Of a DNA stretch of 64,000 nucleotides, positions 22,413 through 32,056 are shown piece by piece. Source of the stretch: Deroplatys truncata (lineage: Eukaryota; Arthropoda; Insecta; Mantodea; Mantidae). The position numbers and the translations under genes were made by a program. Location: positions 212,637,290-212,701,289 of the forward strand of contig CM060990.1 in assembly GCA_030765065.1 (NCBI GenBank), given 5' to 3'. Under the pieces are notes generated by a model. That model ran no database searches and had not been told where the DNA came from. It was given only the letters and a program-made list of their open reading frames with translations. Numbering within the stretch: the stretch's first letter is position 1; each line of letters starts with the position of its first letter.

Positions 22413-23090
22413 ACAAAACAAAAAAAATTCAAAAAAGTATTGGAGATCAGATTTCAGGTTCTAAACTATTTAAACAAAATACACCCGATTTCATTAATGT
22501 TCTCCTTTATTCAAGTTCGCAAGATAACAGGAACCATTGCGTATAAGAGATTTAGAAAGAAACATTAACGCACATTTTGATAATAAACAGAATAAAATAT
22601 ATAAATTAAACAAGGAAGAAGTTGTGCAACACCAAATTTTGGATTAGGTATGACTTATCAACTGCATAATCCTAAATTAAAAAAGTAGAAAAGAATACCA
22701 AAACAAAGATATAAACCTTATAAATCAAATAAATTTTTTCAAAAAAATTTGATTCACAAAAATTTAAAAAGAAGTAAAAACCTACTTCAAGAAAAAGAAG
22801 AAACGGTCGATGAATATTTTTAAAAATTTAAAAAGGTTAATGTTATCACGAAAGATATATCTCAAGGAGAAGTCGTGGATGAAAATATTTAAGAAATTAA
22901 AAAATGTATACTGGACAAACGGTATAAATGAAAGATCTATCTCAAGGAGAAGTCGTAGAAGAAAACTTTTAAAAAGTTAAAACAGTTAATACAGGTCAAA
23001 CCGTAGGAATTACAGATCTATCTCAAGGAGAAGTCGTCGATGAAAATTTCAAAACATTCACAAAAGTCAATGTTGGCAAAGAAGTGGAAT
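22413..23090 (+). pseudogene. repeat-containing Polinton protein upstream of the ATPase
   Basis: Lys/Asn-rich, much interrupted text leads into imperfect 81-bp (27-residue) repeats whose core is 'LSQGEVVDENF', starting near 22780, 22861, 22941 and 23022. Stops fall in the first copies, while the last reads cleanly into 'KVNVGKEVELKDLS'. I do not recognise it. It may be the N-terminal part of the ATPase gene or a separate protein. Confidence 0.45.
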
Positions 23091-23167
23091 TGAAGGACTT
23101 ATCGACCTCCAATTTTGATGACCTAGAAAACCTTCGGAACTTCGGAAACATTGGATCCTAAAGTAAC

Positions 23168-23760
23168 CAAGTTTAAATTTCCTAGCACGATGCAAGTTGC
23201 AGGTCCCTCGCATAACGGAAAATCTACGTTCGTTAGAAATTTATTAAAAATGCTAACGAATTATTCAGCGAACTTATAAAAGATGCTTACGGTGCCATCG
23301 TTCCAATATCCACCTCCTCCTAGCACTGAGCGAGAATTTAATAATTGTACGTTTAATGTACGGCTGCATGCAGGAGGGTCTGATTTAAAATCTATGAGAA
23401 ACGACGATGCTAGTATCAGACGACCTAATGTATGAAGCAGAAAATAAAAACTATCGATTTTTTTACCAAAGATTCACATCATAAAAATTTAGGAGTAATT
23501 TATATATTACAAAACATACTTCCACAAGGTAAAATTTAGAATTATGTCGCTAAATTCTAATTATACTGTGGTGTTTAAAAACAATAGAGATAAGTTACAA
23601 GTAGATTGTTTTAGCAGCTTGAGTCGAGAAGTTCGAAATTTTTGTTGGAAGCATTTGAAAAGGCTGCCGAAAAACCACACGGATATCTAGTGTTAGACTG
23701 TACACAACAAATTCCTAACAAATTTCCTTACAGTACAGGAGTATTACCTGAAGAAGCGTA
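23168..23760 (+). pseudogene. packaging ATPase (FtsK/HerA, A32-like)
   Basis: 'KFKFPSTMQVAGPSHNGKST' contains the Walker A (GPSxxGKST). A hydrophobic strand with Walker B-like acidic residues follows ('LVSDDLMYEA', near 23415). Then come 'HHKNLGVIYILQN', the sensor region of Polinton ATPases, and 'FSSLSREVRN', ending 'YLVLDCTQQIPNKF'. The family pumps DNA into capsids in Polintons, virophages and NCLDVs. At least three frameshifts break it (near 23255, 23450 and 23540). Confidence 0.82.
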
Positions 23761-23860
23761 GTCCTGTTTTATTTCTAAAAGGAAAATTGGCACCTAGTTT
23801 AGCTCTAAAAGTTTTTAAAACTTTGAACATTATCCTCCCCCACAGTTGCAAAATAGTGCG

Positions 23861-24165
23861 GTAATCTAGCAGTTCTCAGTAAAACAAAACCCAAGTTACG
23901 TAAAAACATTTTAAGCGAGGCCAATTCGGAATTAGTAAAAACTATTTCCGAATGTGTATTCAACATTAGTAACGGTAAGGTATCGAATTCTAATAAGTGT
24001 AAGAATCGCTTAAAGCATAAGAAATTGTGGATAAAGCTAGTAGATAAAAACGTCTTTTAACAAAGAAATATATAATTATACAAATAGGTGGATTTCTACC
24101 TTCGTTCATACTGCCAGTATTAGGTGCATTAGGAAGTGCTCTAGTATCCAACTTTGTTTAAAATC
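23861..24165 (+). pseudogene. small basic Polinton protein with GGFLP motif
   Basis: Pieces run 'SKTKPKLRKNILSEANSELV', 'TISECVFNISNGKVS', 'KNRLKKHKKLWIKLVDK', then in another frame 'GGFLPSFILPVLGALGSALV'. A basic helical body with an 'RGGFLP..L.P.LG.L' hydrophobic end is a recurrent Polinton/adintovirus small protein, compared by others to adenovirus core or cement peptides. The name and role are from memory. One frameshift lies near 24090. Confidence 0.55.
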
Positions 24166-24174
24166 AAGAAATAT

Positions 24175-24530
24175 CGAAAGCAACTCATGTTACTTTACCC
24201 ACAACCCGAAAATTTGAAAAACATTAATGCTATTGACAGAACTTTAGAAACTTTATCTAGCGACATAGAAGCTATATAAAGCCGAACTATGCTCGATGAG
24301 AAATGAAAATTGCTTAAATATAAATTAATAGATTGTCACCATATCGTGTCAAAACTTCGAAAACCTTACATACAATCACAAGAAGACTTATGAAAAGAAT
24401 CTAACAAAAAAGGAGAAGAAGAAGATAATTTCGAAAGCGACAAGGAAACCGATCAACCTAAAACAAAAATTAAAATAATAGAACTAAAAATAAAATAAAA
24501 AATAGAGTAAAAATCAAATAAAAACTCAGC
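24175..24530 (+). pseudogene. unnamed small Polinton protein, charged C-terminus
   Basis: Interrupted frame: 'LLYPQPENLKNINAIDRTLE', 'MLDEK', 'LLKYKLIDCHHIVSKLRKP', then a Lys/Glu/Asp tail. It sits between the GGFLP protein and the integrase, where related elements often carry a small protein. I cannot name it. Stops at four or more places. Confidence 0.35.
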
Positions 24531-24579
24531 CGGTTCATGATATAGGATATAAACCTTATGACTTACGTTCTATTAAATC

Positions 24580-25650
24580 AAAATGGCAGAAGCTTTAACC
24601 GAAAGAGATGAAACAATACTATTCTGAATACTGAACAAATACTATTCTAAACTTGACTATTATGCCGGTCTTGGAAGTCTTAATAAACTTCGCAAGGCTA
24701 CCGGTATTTCTAAGCAAAAATAAATATTTACAAGGAGAAGACAGTTATACTTTTCATAAATACGTAAGAAAACGGTTTCCTACTAAACATAACACGTTAT
24801 GAACATCGGCGATTTGTGGGAAAGCGTCTTAAATGTACTGAATAGCATTAAAGACTACAATAAACCTTATATGTATATTTTAACTATTTTCGAAGTCTTT
24901 TCTAAATATGCATGGGCATTACCTTTAAAATATAAAGCGGGGAATGAAATTGTTAAAGGTTTTGATGATATATTTAAACAGTATAAACGTGTTCCAAAAA
25001 TTATGCAAACGGATAAAGGTACAGAATTTACTAAGAAAAATTTCAATCCTTTTTAAAAAAAATCGTGAAACCATTCACTATACTATGAAAAATAATGTAA
25101 AAGCTAGCGTAGTAGAAAGATTCAGTAGAACACTAAAAGAAAAAATGTGGTAATGCTTTACGTATAAAAATACTTAGAAATATACGGACGTATTACCCAA
25201 ATTATTAAAATATTATAATAGTTCGTATCACAGATCAACAAAAATGACGCCTATAGATGTAAAAGAGACTTATGTTAGTTTATGAAAGTCTATATGGAAA
25301 ATATTTGCGTACAAAAAGCATATTCACACCACAAAAATATAAAACAGCTGATCATGTTCGTATATCTAAACTAAAAATCAAGCTTGAGAAAGGCTATAAA
25401 CAAAATTGGACGGATGAAATATTTAAAATTACAGAAGTAATAAAAGGTATTCCGATTGTATACAAGTTAGAAAATTTATCTGGAGAAGATTTAGATGGTA
25501 TCATTTACATGGAATAAATACAAAATGTACAATCTCAATCAATCCTTAAGTTTTAGACAAAAGAGGTAAAGGAAGCAGTAAAGAGGTACTAGTTAAGTGG
25601 AAAGATTAACCTGCAAAGTTTAATTCCTGGATAAAACAATAAGATATAAT
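24580..25650 (+). pseudogene. Polinton RVE-type integrase with chromodomain-like tail
   Basis: An N-terminal region contains 'YYAGLGSLNKLRKATGIS' and 'YVRKRFPTKHN'. The catalytic core has 'MNIGDLWES', 'YILTIFEVFSKYAWALPLK', 'MQTDKGTEF' (the second catalytic Asp) and 'ASVVERFSRTLKEKMW' (the catalytic Glu). The first Asp is not where expected: 'WESVL' stands in place of a W-x-x-D-L type block. C-terminal text 'GSSKEVLVKWKD' and 'FNSWI' looks like a chromodomain. It would insert the linear element and make 6-bp duplications. Frameshifts lie near 24790, 25055, 25150 and 25280; the longest open pieces are 24799-25056 and 25272-25517. Confidence 0.85.
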
Positions 25651-25674
25651 AGCGCAATGACACGAAGAGAGCCT

Positions 25675-26640
25675 TATTCCATTACACTTACCAGTAATAG
25701 ATCCATGGACCACTTTAAAAATAACACTACATCGAGCTTTTGCAACATGCTACCCCAGCGCGAACGGTCTTGCTAGGAAAATGGGAAGTTGCTCTAACCA
25801 AAATAAGACATTACGGAAAGTTCATAAATATTACAAAGCGTGATAATTTTTTAAAGGGAGATCGAGTACACGTAACCAAACTGATATTAGTACGTTCAGT
25901 TTTCGTTACGACTTAGGGGAATTCACAATTACGATAATGTAATGATTTTGAATGAAATTAATCGCATATTAAAAATATGCATTCATTAAAACCTTTTTTA
26001 TATACAACTAAAACACTGGATTTGTAAGTATTAATTCCGAAGCAATTGATAAACGCGAATCAATTGGGAATACAAAACCAAAGAAACGAAGAGATAACGA
26101 TCAAGAAGACTCAAAACCAAAGAAGTGAGACACTGTCCAAGATACATCAACTTCGAAAACTAAAAAAACAAGAAGTAACTCAATCAAATGAATCAGTAAC
26201 AGTACAATTGGATGAAGGAAGAACGAATAAGCATTACATTCGTAACTTGTATTTGTCTCCTAGTTTAAACAGACAGCTAGGCTTTAATTTTGGAACCAAC
26301 GTGGCTAAAACTACACTTGCATCGTATCCTATGAATCTATACCTAACGCTTCCTACGAAATATTTGTTTATTGTAACTTAATAATCCTCAAATGGTTAGC
26401 AGTACATTTGCTCAGATAATTGAAATCACAACGGTACATCTAAATATCGAAAATAAAAATTTAGCAGTGGAAGAATATTCCTTCCTCAAAATTGGGTATC
26501 TTTACTTCTACATGATTCTAACATTATAAAAATATATTTAAGAACGGGTACAGGGGAATGTTTAACATTTGTAGATGGATGTTCTTCAGCCGTTGTACTT
26601 TCATTTAGACCAAAAAGAAGTAATGAATCATCACGAACTT
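25675..26640 (+). pseudogene. minor capsid/penton-like protein
   Basis: It starts 'YSITLTSNRSMDHFKNNTTS', matching the 'F.VTLPSN.SM....NNT...' opening of a Polinton virion protein. A Lys/Gln-rich middle (26046-26220) is followed by 'LNRQLGFNFGTNV', 'LPTKYLFIV' and, in another frame, 'IKIYLRTGTGECLTFVDG'. In related elements this order belongs to the single-jelly-roll minor capsid (penton) protein. Frameshifts and stops are frequent; the longest open piece is 26046-26381. The assignment rests on remembered family patterns. Confidence 0.55.
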
Positions 26641-26649
26641 GCTAAATAT

Positions 26650-27000
26650 TTTTAAACCAAACCGGAAGAGGTGTCGAAGAAAATCCAAATGTTGTATTAT
26701 ATAAAGGAAAACATTTTCAAAGGCGTTACGGCATTTTTGGTCACTTAAAGGATTATGGCGGTTCATGTCTCCAATTTTTAAAGGTGCTGCAAAACTGTAG
26801 GTAAGGAAGCTGTGAACGTAAGTGCAAATGTTGTAGCCGACGTGGTAGGAAACATTTCAAAAACTCTCTTAATGAAAGATTATAAGAAAGTACTGAAAAG
26901 CTAAAAAGAAAGACTGATAAATCTATAGATACCAAGCTAGGATCTGGAATGAAACCGCATAAGGAAAGAAAACAGGTTCATTTTACAATTAAGCCGCACC
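26650..27000 (+). pseudogene. small glycine/basic virion protein
   Basis: 'LYKGKHFQRRYGIFGHLKDY' then, after a shift, 'KTVGKEAVNVSANVVADVVG', followed by Lys-rich text ('KPHKERKQVHF'). An 'YQRG.G' opening with a later 'VGKEAL..G.NV..DV' helix recurs in Polintons next to the capsid genes and may be a pVI-like membrane-active or cement protein (inference). It is split by at least two frameshifts. Confidence 0.45.
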
Positions 27001-27044
27001 ACAAAAGCAATAACAGAAGAAAAGGTATATTTACTTAAAACCAT

Positions 27045-28274
27045 GACGAATATTTACACACATTCAGCGATTAAAATATTTGACGATTAGCCTATACAAA
27101 CCGGAGTAGATAATCCTAGTATTATCGAACTTGATATGCAAAATCCTATATCGTATAATTCTCCGTTAATATTTCATTACGCAGGAAACGCAGATACTTA
27201 TTTGGATCTTTCATACATAATATTGCGTTTACGTTACAAAATATAAAAAGAGGATGATAAAAATTTCACCCCACCTACTATAGATGTTCTTGCTACTGAT
27301 AAATCTACGATGGTTAATAATTTTTTAAATTCTCTCTTTCAACAAATCTCAGCCTCAACCGGTATAACCATACAAATCATACTTCGAAACTTTGTTAAAC
27401 TATTCTACAGATGCTATGGAAACATGGCTTCAATCAATACTTTGAAAATTAGACGATCCTGATAAAATGAACGATATAGAGGGAAGTAGTGGTTTAAAAT
27501 GGAGATACGATATTACAAAGGAAAGTAAAGAGTTTGAAATGATGGGCTGTTTATACGGTGAAAAGTGCAATTAGGATAAATTTCTATTAAGTAAGTTATC
27601 AGTGGCTATTAAGCTAACTCCAACTCCGGAATGTCACCTTATTGGGAAAGGAAAAACTGATAACTTCCGCTAAATTATCTCTTAAGCGCGTATATCCGTC
27701 ACCCACTATTCTATTAGCCCGTCAATAGGCACTTGCAAAAAGTAATGCAAAGTATCACTTAATTGGTGTAGATTTTCAGCCGTTTAATATCCTAAAAGGA
27801 ACTATAAGCAAAAGCTTACACGATATTTTTGTAGGTAAAGTACCATGCAGAATCATAATATATTTTACAATAAATAAAGCATTTAGCGGTGCATTCGATG
27901 AAAACCCATATAACTTGAAGCATTTTAACATGAACTTTTGTCAGTTACTCACTAATGGTCAACCAATACCTTTGCAACCACTGACTCCGGATTTGGAAGG
28001 AAGAAAGTATTTACAATGCTATCAGACATTAAAAGATGGTTTAGGCATTCTTTGCACTGATCGAGGACATTCCATTCCTCTAGATAAGTATGCAAAGGGG
28101 TATACTATATTACTTTCTGATTTAACAGCAGATATGAGCCCTAACGAACATACATCAGGTCTACAGCACGGATATATTTCCATAAATGTAGCCTTCAAAG
28201 ACGCTTTAACTGAACCGATAAGTATGCTTGTTTGCTCAGAATATCAAAAACATTTAGAAATAGACGTGAATGGA

Positions 28275-28321
<47 letters not shown>

Positions 28322-28334
28322 TAATGAATACTAA
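27045..28334 (+). pseudogene. major capsid protein (double jelly-roll)
   Basis: The N-terminal region carries 'PIQTGVDNPSIIELDM', 'SPLIFHYAGNADTYLDLSYI' and 'MVNNFLNSLFQQIS'. The middle has 'KESKEFEMMGCLYG' and 'KFLLSKLSVAIKLTPTPECH'. The long open C-terminal part is 27915-28334: 'LKHFNMNFCQLLTNGQPIPL', 'YLQCYQTLKDGLG', 'YTILLSDLTADM', 'VCSEYQKHLEID'. This block order is that of the Polinton/adintovirus major capsid protein, which forms the virion shell. Frameshifts lie near 27350, 27570, 27670 and 27730. The last codons run into a (TA)n array, which makes the end overlap the protease start by 11 bases. Confidence 0.8.
28275..28319. repeat. (TA)n microsatellite at the capsid gene's 3' end
   Basis: About 22 uninterrupted TA units between the capsid text 'EIDVNGS' and the protease ATG. 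It encodes (YI)n in one frame and has probably grown over the original stop. Confidence 0.95.
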
Positions 28335-28834
28335 TCAAATGTATACATGTTTATACAATAATCCACACACTCGTCCATACCTTATTGGAGTATTTGCATG
28401 TGATCAAATACCTAAAGGACAGATATTTAAATTCCCCATTACAATGCTAATAAATTCTGACCCTAGCAACAAACCAGGACAGCATTGGATATGTATCTTT
28501 GTATCTAAATCTGGTATAGGAGAATATTTTGATAGTTTCGGACATGCTCCTTTTTATTCAAATATTTTAAACCTATTACTTACAATATCAATGTGGAGAA
28601 AACTGGGAATATAATAGACGACGATTGTAAAGTTCTTATAGTTTAACTTGTGTAAATCACGCCATTACATACCTTTGTTCATCGATATTGTAACTTACCA
28701 TAAATGATTTTTTTCAAAGTTTAAAATTAAAGATTTTAAATATAACGACGGTATAATCACTAAGATTGTATGCTCTTCTCAAACACCCTGCAAAACTGGA
28801 GGAGATTCGTATCAAATATGCAAACCAATAGAAG
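28324..28834 (+). pseudogene. adenain-type cysteine protease (Polinton PRO)
   Basis: The Met at 28324 opens 'MNTNQMYTCLYNN', as in related proteases. The catalytic His is in 'PGQHWICIF' and the acidic residue in 'EYFDSFGHAPF'. The nucleophile region lies past the frameshift at about 28615: 'LTCVNHAITYLC' has Cys followed by Val, where CGxx is usual. C-terminal text to 28834 includes 'CSSQTPCKTGGDSYQICKP'. It would mature virion proteins. The intact N-terminal frame is 28324-28614; the rest is frameshifted. Confidence 0.8.
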
Positions 28835-28883
28835 GTGAGTAGAATGTATCTTTACATTCATTTTCTTTTCATTTTTATTATAG
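28835..28883 (+). other. candidate 49-nt spliceosomal intron
   Basis: 'AG|GTGAGTAG' donor, then a pyrimidine-rich tract (ttttcttttcatttttatta) and the 'TAG' acceptor. It joins the protease tail region to the next gene's text, but the frames on the two sides do not match without an indel. Function is unproven. Confidence 0.4.
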
Positions 28884-29557
28884 AAATACGTCAACAGGTG
28901 CAGGATATATACATTTTAATTTTTTAATTGACAATGAACGTGAGTACACAGTTATAGAACTTTCTATATGTGGTTCAAATCATGAGGTTCAGGCGTGGAT
29001 ATTCCTTCCTCCTTACGAAAGCAACATATTAAACGAATTGATTAAATCAACCACCAACAAAATTACTGCAAAAGTACACGAATTAAAATGGGAAGACGGA
29101 GACGTGAAATACAATTTACTGCCATCCATGTTAAAGAGGTGCGTAGATAGAGTTATTGTAGTATATACAAAAAGTGAAGAAAAAGCCAAATTTCTTCGAA
29201 CAATAACTGGACGTACCATAATAAATATAGATGAAATAGAGCTTTACCAAGAGGCGTTTGCTACATTTAGCGCAAATCCTTGTGTGCATCCTTGCCATAA
29301 AATACCTATTTTTAATTGTTCTCAAAGAAATGCCATTAATATTTCCATTGGTACTCGCACGTAGTTAATAGAAGTGACGTTTATCCGTTGGATCCAAAAC
29401 CAAACGAATCGCTTCTCCCCTCGGATTTGGACCACAATACAATTACTTTTAAATCTACCATTTACGATATGTATATTAATGATCTGTTTTAGAATGCACA
29501 CCTCAGTAATCAAACGTTAGAGGCAGGAACAAGGTATCAGACCAAGTGTTAAAAGAT
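28884..29557 (+). pseudogene. unnamed conserved Polinton-associated protein
   Basis: Open text runs from 'NTSTGAGYIHF' through 'YTVIELSICGSNHEVQAW' and 'IFLPPYESNI', then 'LKWEDGDVKYNLLPSML', 'FLRTITGRTIINIDE', a 'NPCVHPCHKIPIFNCSQRNA' Cys/His cluster and, after a frameshift near 29335, 'HWYSHVVNRSDVYPLD'. The pattern (PP-Y block, W-G block, '(R/K)FL..ITGR', C..H..C..NA..L..W) recalls a protein seen often in arthropod endogenous elements. I know no function for it. The clean stretch is 29038-29334. Confidence 0.5.
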
Positions 29558-29715
29558 GTAAGTATATACAATTATATTGTCTTCAAAAGGAAATTCGTTT
29601 CAGATTGGCCGAGTGGTTAAGGCGTCGTGGTTAAAATACGATTCTCTTTAAAGGGAGCGTGCGTTCGAACCCCGCATCTGAAATTTCTTTTTTATTATTA
29701 TTATTATTCTTTCAG
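29558..29715 (+). other. candidate 158-nt intron enclosing the tRNA-like gene
   Basis: A 'GAT|GTAAGTATA' donor at 29558 and 'TTATTCTTTCAG|G' acceptor at 29715 are near-consensus. The region between has stops in all frames and contains the tRNA-like gene. Coding text resumes right after the acceptor. Confidence 0.4.
29599..29683 (+). tRNA. tRNA-Leu(UAA)-like gene inside the Polinton
   Basis: It folds by eye as a type II tRNA. The 7-bp acceptor stem is perfect (29599-29605 with 29676-29682). The D arm 'gccgagtggttaaggc' is canonical for Leu/Ser. The anticodon stem is 29625-29629 with 29637-29641 (one G-T), loop 'gttaaaa', anticodon TAA at 29632-29634. A long variable arm (29642-29658) is followed by a T arm with loop 'ttcgaac' and one C-C mismatch plus one G-T in its stem. 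Discriminator A at 29683 fits Leu. A run of six T at 29688-29693 fits Pol III termination. It could be a captured host tRNA, a functional element tRNA for UUA-rich genes, or a SINE head; no SINE body follows. Confidence 0.75.
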
Positions 29716-30187
29716 GTCTACAGATATTAAAAATCTGAAGTTGACCAGTGATGAAGATAAGATTAATTCCGCAACTAAGCCTGATTCATCACTAATTGAA
29801 ATCCAAAGCAGCATTTATTTTCTGGATCATGTTCAGAAAAAATTCTTATGTATAGGATTTTCACCAGAATTTCCATACAATTTACGCATTACCATTTCCA
29901 AATGTGATGAACATCGTGGCATATTGTTACATGACTTGAACGAATGGAAAAATGTAATTCATTGTTTAAACTGTATTGATACCGGTTCCAAGAAGGAGAA
30001 TTTTAAATGGAAGTACAATTTAACAGAAGAATTACATTTAGATATAAAATATGTATTTGGCACGTAAAGTGTAATTTTAAAGCAATATCAAGGAGATGAA
30101 CAAGTATCCTTATCATTAATTGAAGAAGAATGGACGAATTTGTCCAAACTTTATCCTATTGTAAACGATATGTTCTACCATAAATGA
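29716..30187 (+). pseudogene. unnamed Polinton protein with two W-L modules
   Basis: It opens 'STDIKNLKLTSDEDK' and contains 'SSIYFLDHVQKKFLCIGF' and 'LLHDLNEWKNVIHCLNCID'. A stop at 30066 interrupts; reading resumes in the same frame to 'SLIEEEWTNLSKLYPIVND' and ends at 30187. The two '(D/E)-x-x-E-W-x-x-(L/V)' modules look like an internal duplication. I recognise no enzyme. Confidence 0.45.
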
Positions 30188-30351
30188 AAAAATCTAAATA
30201 AGTGAAAAACCTTATAATAGCATACTGTAATTACATAAAAGACACAGCAGAATCGTCAGAAGATACGAGTAACATGTTTACTCGCGCTTCACTGAATACA
30301 TGATATGCGTCACACCAAGAATCTATCACGAGATACGTTTCTTTCTTCACA

Positions 30352-30420
30352 AACAACTAGTCACGTGTACCGATAAACGTGATAAAACAACTAGTCACGT
30401 GTAATGCTACCATATAAAAG
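30352..30420 (+). promoter_or_regulatory. promoter-like region with duplicated E-box and TATA
   Basis: The 18-mer 'aacaactagtcacgtgta' occurs at 30352 and again at 30386. Each holds a palindromic CACGTG. 'atataaaag' follows at 30412 and the next ATG is at 30464. This spacing is normal for a TATA promoter. Confidence 0.5.
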
Positions 30421-30463
30421 TAAGAATATAACACATCCTCATTCTTCAGCAAGGAATCAAGTC

Positions 30464-30750
30464 ATGAACGCCGCCGCAGAAAACAAGATATTCGGAGATT
30501 TAACGAAATAGGTAAAGAATCAAAACCTCTAAACACAGGAGACTTAATACAGGATAAAAAGATTTAATTGAACAGGCCTGTTCTGTTCATACAAAATACG
30601 GGAAAAGAACAATAATAAAAATTATTGGAAGAGATTTCCTTCTGCCATCGAGATTCAACGAAATCTCGGAAGAAAGCTTGAAATTGTTAAATAAAAATAG
30701 TACAGCATGGTTTACAATGGAGGGGATGCCTACACATTCACCAAAATAGA
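30464..30750 (+). pseudogene. small unnamed Polinton protein
   Basis: An ATG at 30464 gives 'MNAAAENKIFGDLTK' before a stop. After frameshifts the text 'YGKRTIIKIIGRDFLLPSRF' and 'SLKLLNKNSTAWFTMEGM' appears. A 'TKYG....I......FLP.R' block followed by a 'F.Y.G' block recurs in short proteins of arthropod Polinton-like elements, of unknown role. It lies directly downstream of the TATA/E-box region. Confidence 0.4.
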
Positions 30751-30959
30751 ATAAAAAGGGCAAGTAAGCAATGAAAAAATCATTATTATAGTCATGATGC
30801 TCGATAGTATATTGTTAACTTATATCTCCTTAACATTGTTAATATTTATCTGTACCACTTTTTGTATCTTAAAATTACATAAACTTATATGTACGTGTGC
30901 TTCTTGCAGTACATACGTAGAGAAAAAAACAGAGACCGTATAAATAACAAGGTACCTTT

Positions 30960-31445
30960 TTGATAATGACCACTTGTCATTATTATGTCATGTCGGAACC
31001 TATGTATCTGGGAAACAATGCTTTGGCAAGAATAACAATCAATCACGAATTTCTTGTTAACACTTGTGGCTCATATCAAAATCTAGATACATTTAAAATT
31101 TTATCTACTACCATCACACGATGTGACAAAACTAAAATTGTTGAAATCAAAGTGGGAAAGCATTTTGAACACAACGAAACAAAAAGAACGGATACATTTA
31201 ATGTGTACTTTACACTTTCTAGATTGGATCCGATGACAGCAGAAGCTAGGGTGAAAGTGAAAACCAACGACCACTGCGTAGATCATCTCATAACACGCCG
31301 AGGAAACCTCAACGTGTTAAAAGAAGACAGCGATCAACATGTGCTGGTGGGTGCCCTCTTTCTTCCAAAACTGGATAAAAATATATATAACAACTTTCAT
31401 CATCTGGGATATTTTGTAGAAAGTCGGGAATTGAAAGAAGAATAA
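30960..31445 (+). CDS. unnamed 161-residue Polinton protein
   Basis: Open for 161 codons, starting at 30960 or at the internal Met in 'MSEPMYLGNNAL' (30990). Strand-rich text ('FKILSTTITRCDKTKIVEIK', 'VYFTLSRLDPMTAEARVKV') suggests a beta-sandwich, perhaps a fibre or surface protein; that is inference. After the stop, the same frame continues into a Glu-rich tail ('ASEEEEEEQ', near 31500), so the original protein may have been longer. It is one of only two Polinton genes without an internal break, with the dUTPase. Confidence 0.45.
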   Translation: MIMTTCHYYVMSEPMYLGNNALARITINHEFLVNTCGSYQNLDTFKILSTTITRCDKTKIVEIKVGKHFEHNETKRTDTFNVYFTLSRLDPMTAEARVKVKTNDHCVDHLITRRGNLNVLKEDSDQHVLVGALFLPKLDKNIYNNFHHLGYFVESRELKEE

Positions 31446-31549
31446 GACAGAGACAGATACGTTCGAAACCTTTTGTGCGGTAGTATTTCGGCCGATGCAT
31501 CGGAAGAAGAGGAAGAAGAACAATAAGAAAAAGGAAGTGACGTGATTGG

Positions 31550-31985
31550 AATATATAATTCACTGTGCTCGACAGTAATTAAACGATATTTATCGACATG
31601 GATAAACAATAAGTTCAATAAGATTTTTATATCTGTAAACATCTTTTTATTGACATATAATATATCAAAAAATATTATTGTTATTAAATTATGGTTGTAT
31701 ATATCAACAAAATACTGTTCCTGTATCCAATTAATTAATTATAAGAAGAAGGAAGAGACATGTGTGAAATGTATAATTCACTGTGCTCGGCAATAATTAA
31801 ACTGATATTTATCGACATCGATAAACATTAAGTTCAATAACATGTATTTATATCTGCAAACATCTTTTATTGTCATATAATGTATCAAGAAAGTATTACT
31901 CCTGTTTTAATTAAATTATTGTTATATATCAGCAAAATATTCCTGTATCCAATTAATTAAGATTACTTTTATTGTTATTAAATTT
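31550..31985. repeat. 218-bp tandem duplication next to the right TIR
   Basis: 'cactgtgctcg(a/g)ca' occurs at 31561 and 31779. The copies stay alignable through 'tatttatcgacat', 'aagttcaataa', 'catctttttattg' and 'cctgtatccaattaatta'. Non-coding and AT-rich. Between it and the TIR (31986-32056) I see nothing. Confidence 0.75.
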
Positions 31986-32056
31986 TATATAACAGCGTAA
32001 AAAAGTTTATTTTTATATTCACATACATGTAACAAAAAATTTAAATACGCAAAATG

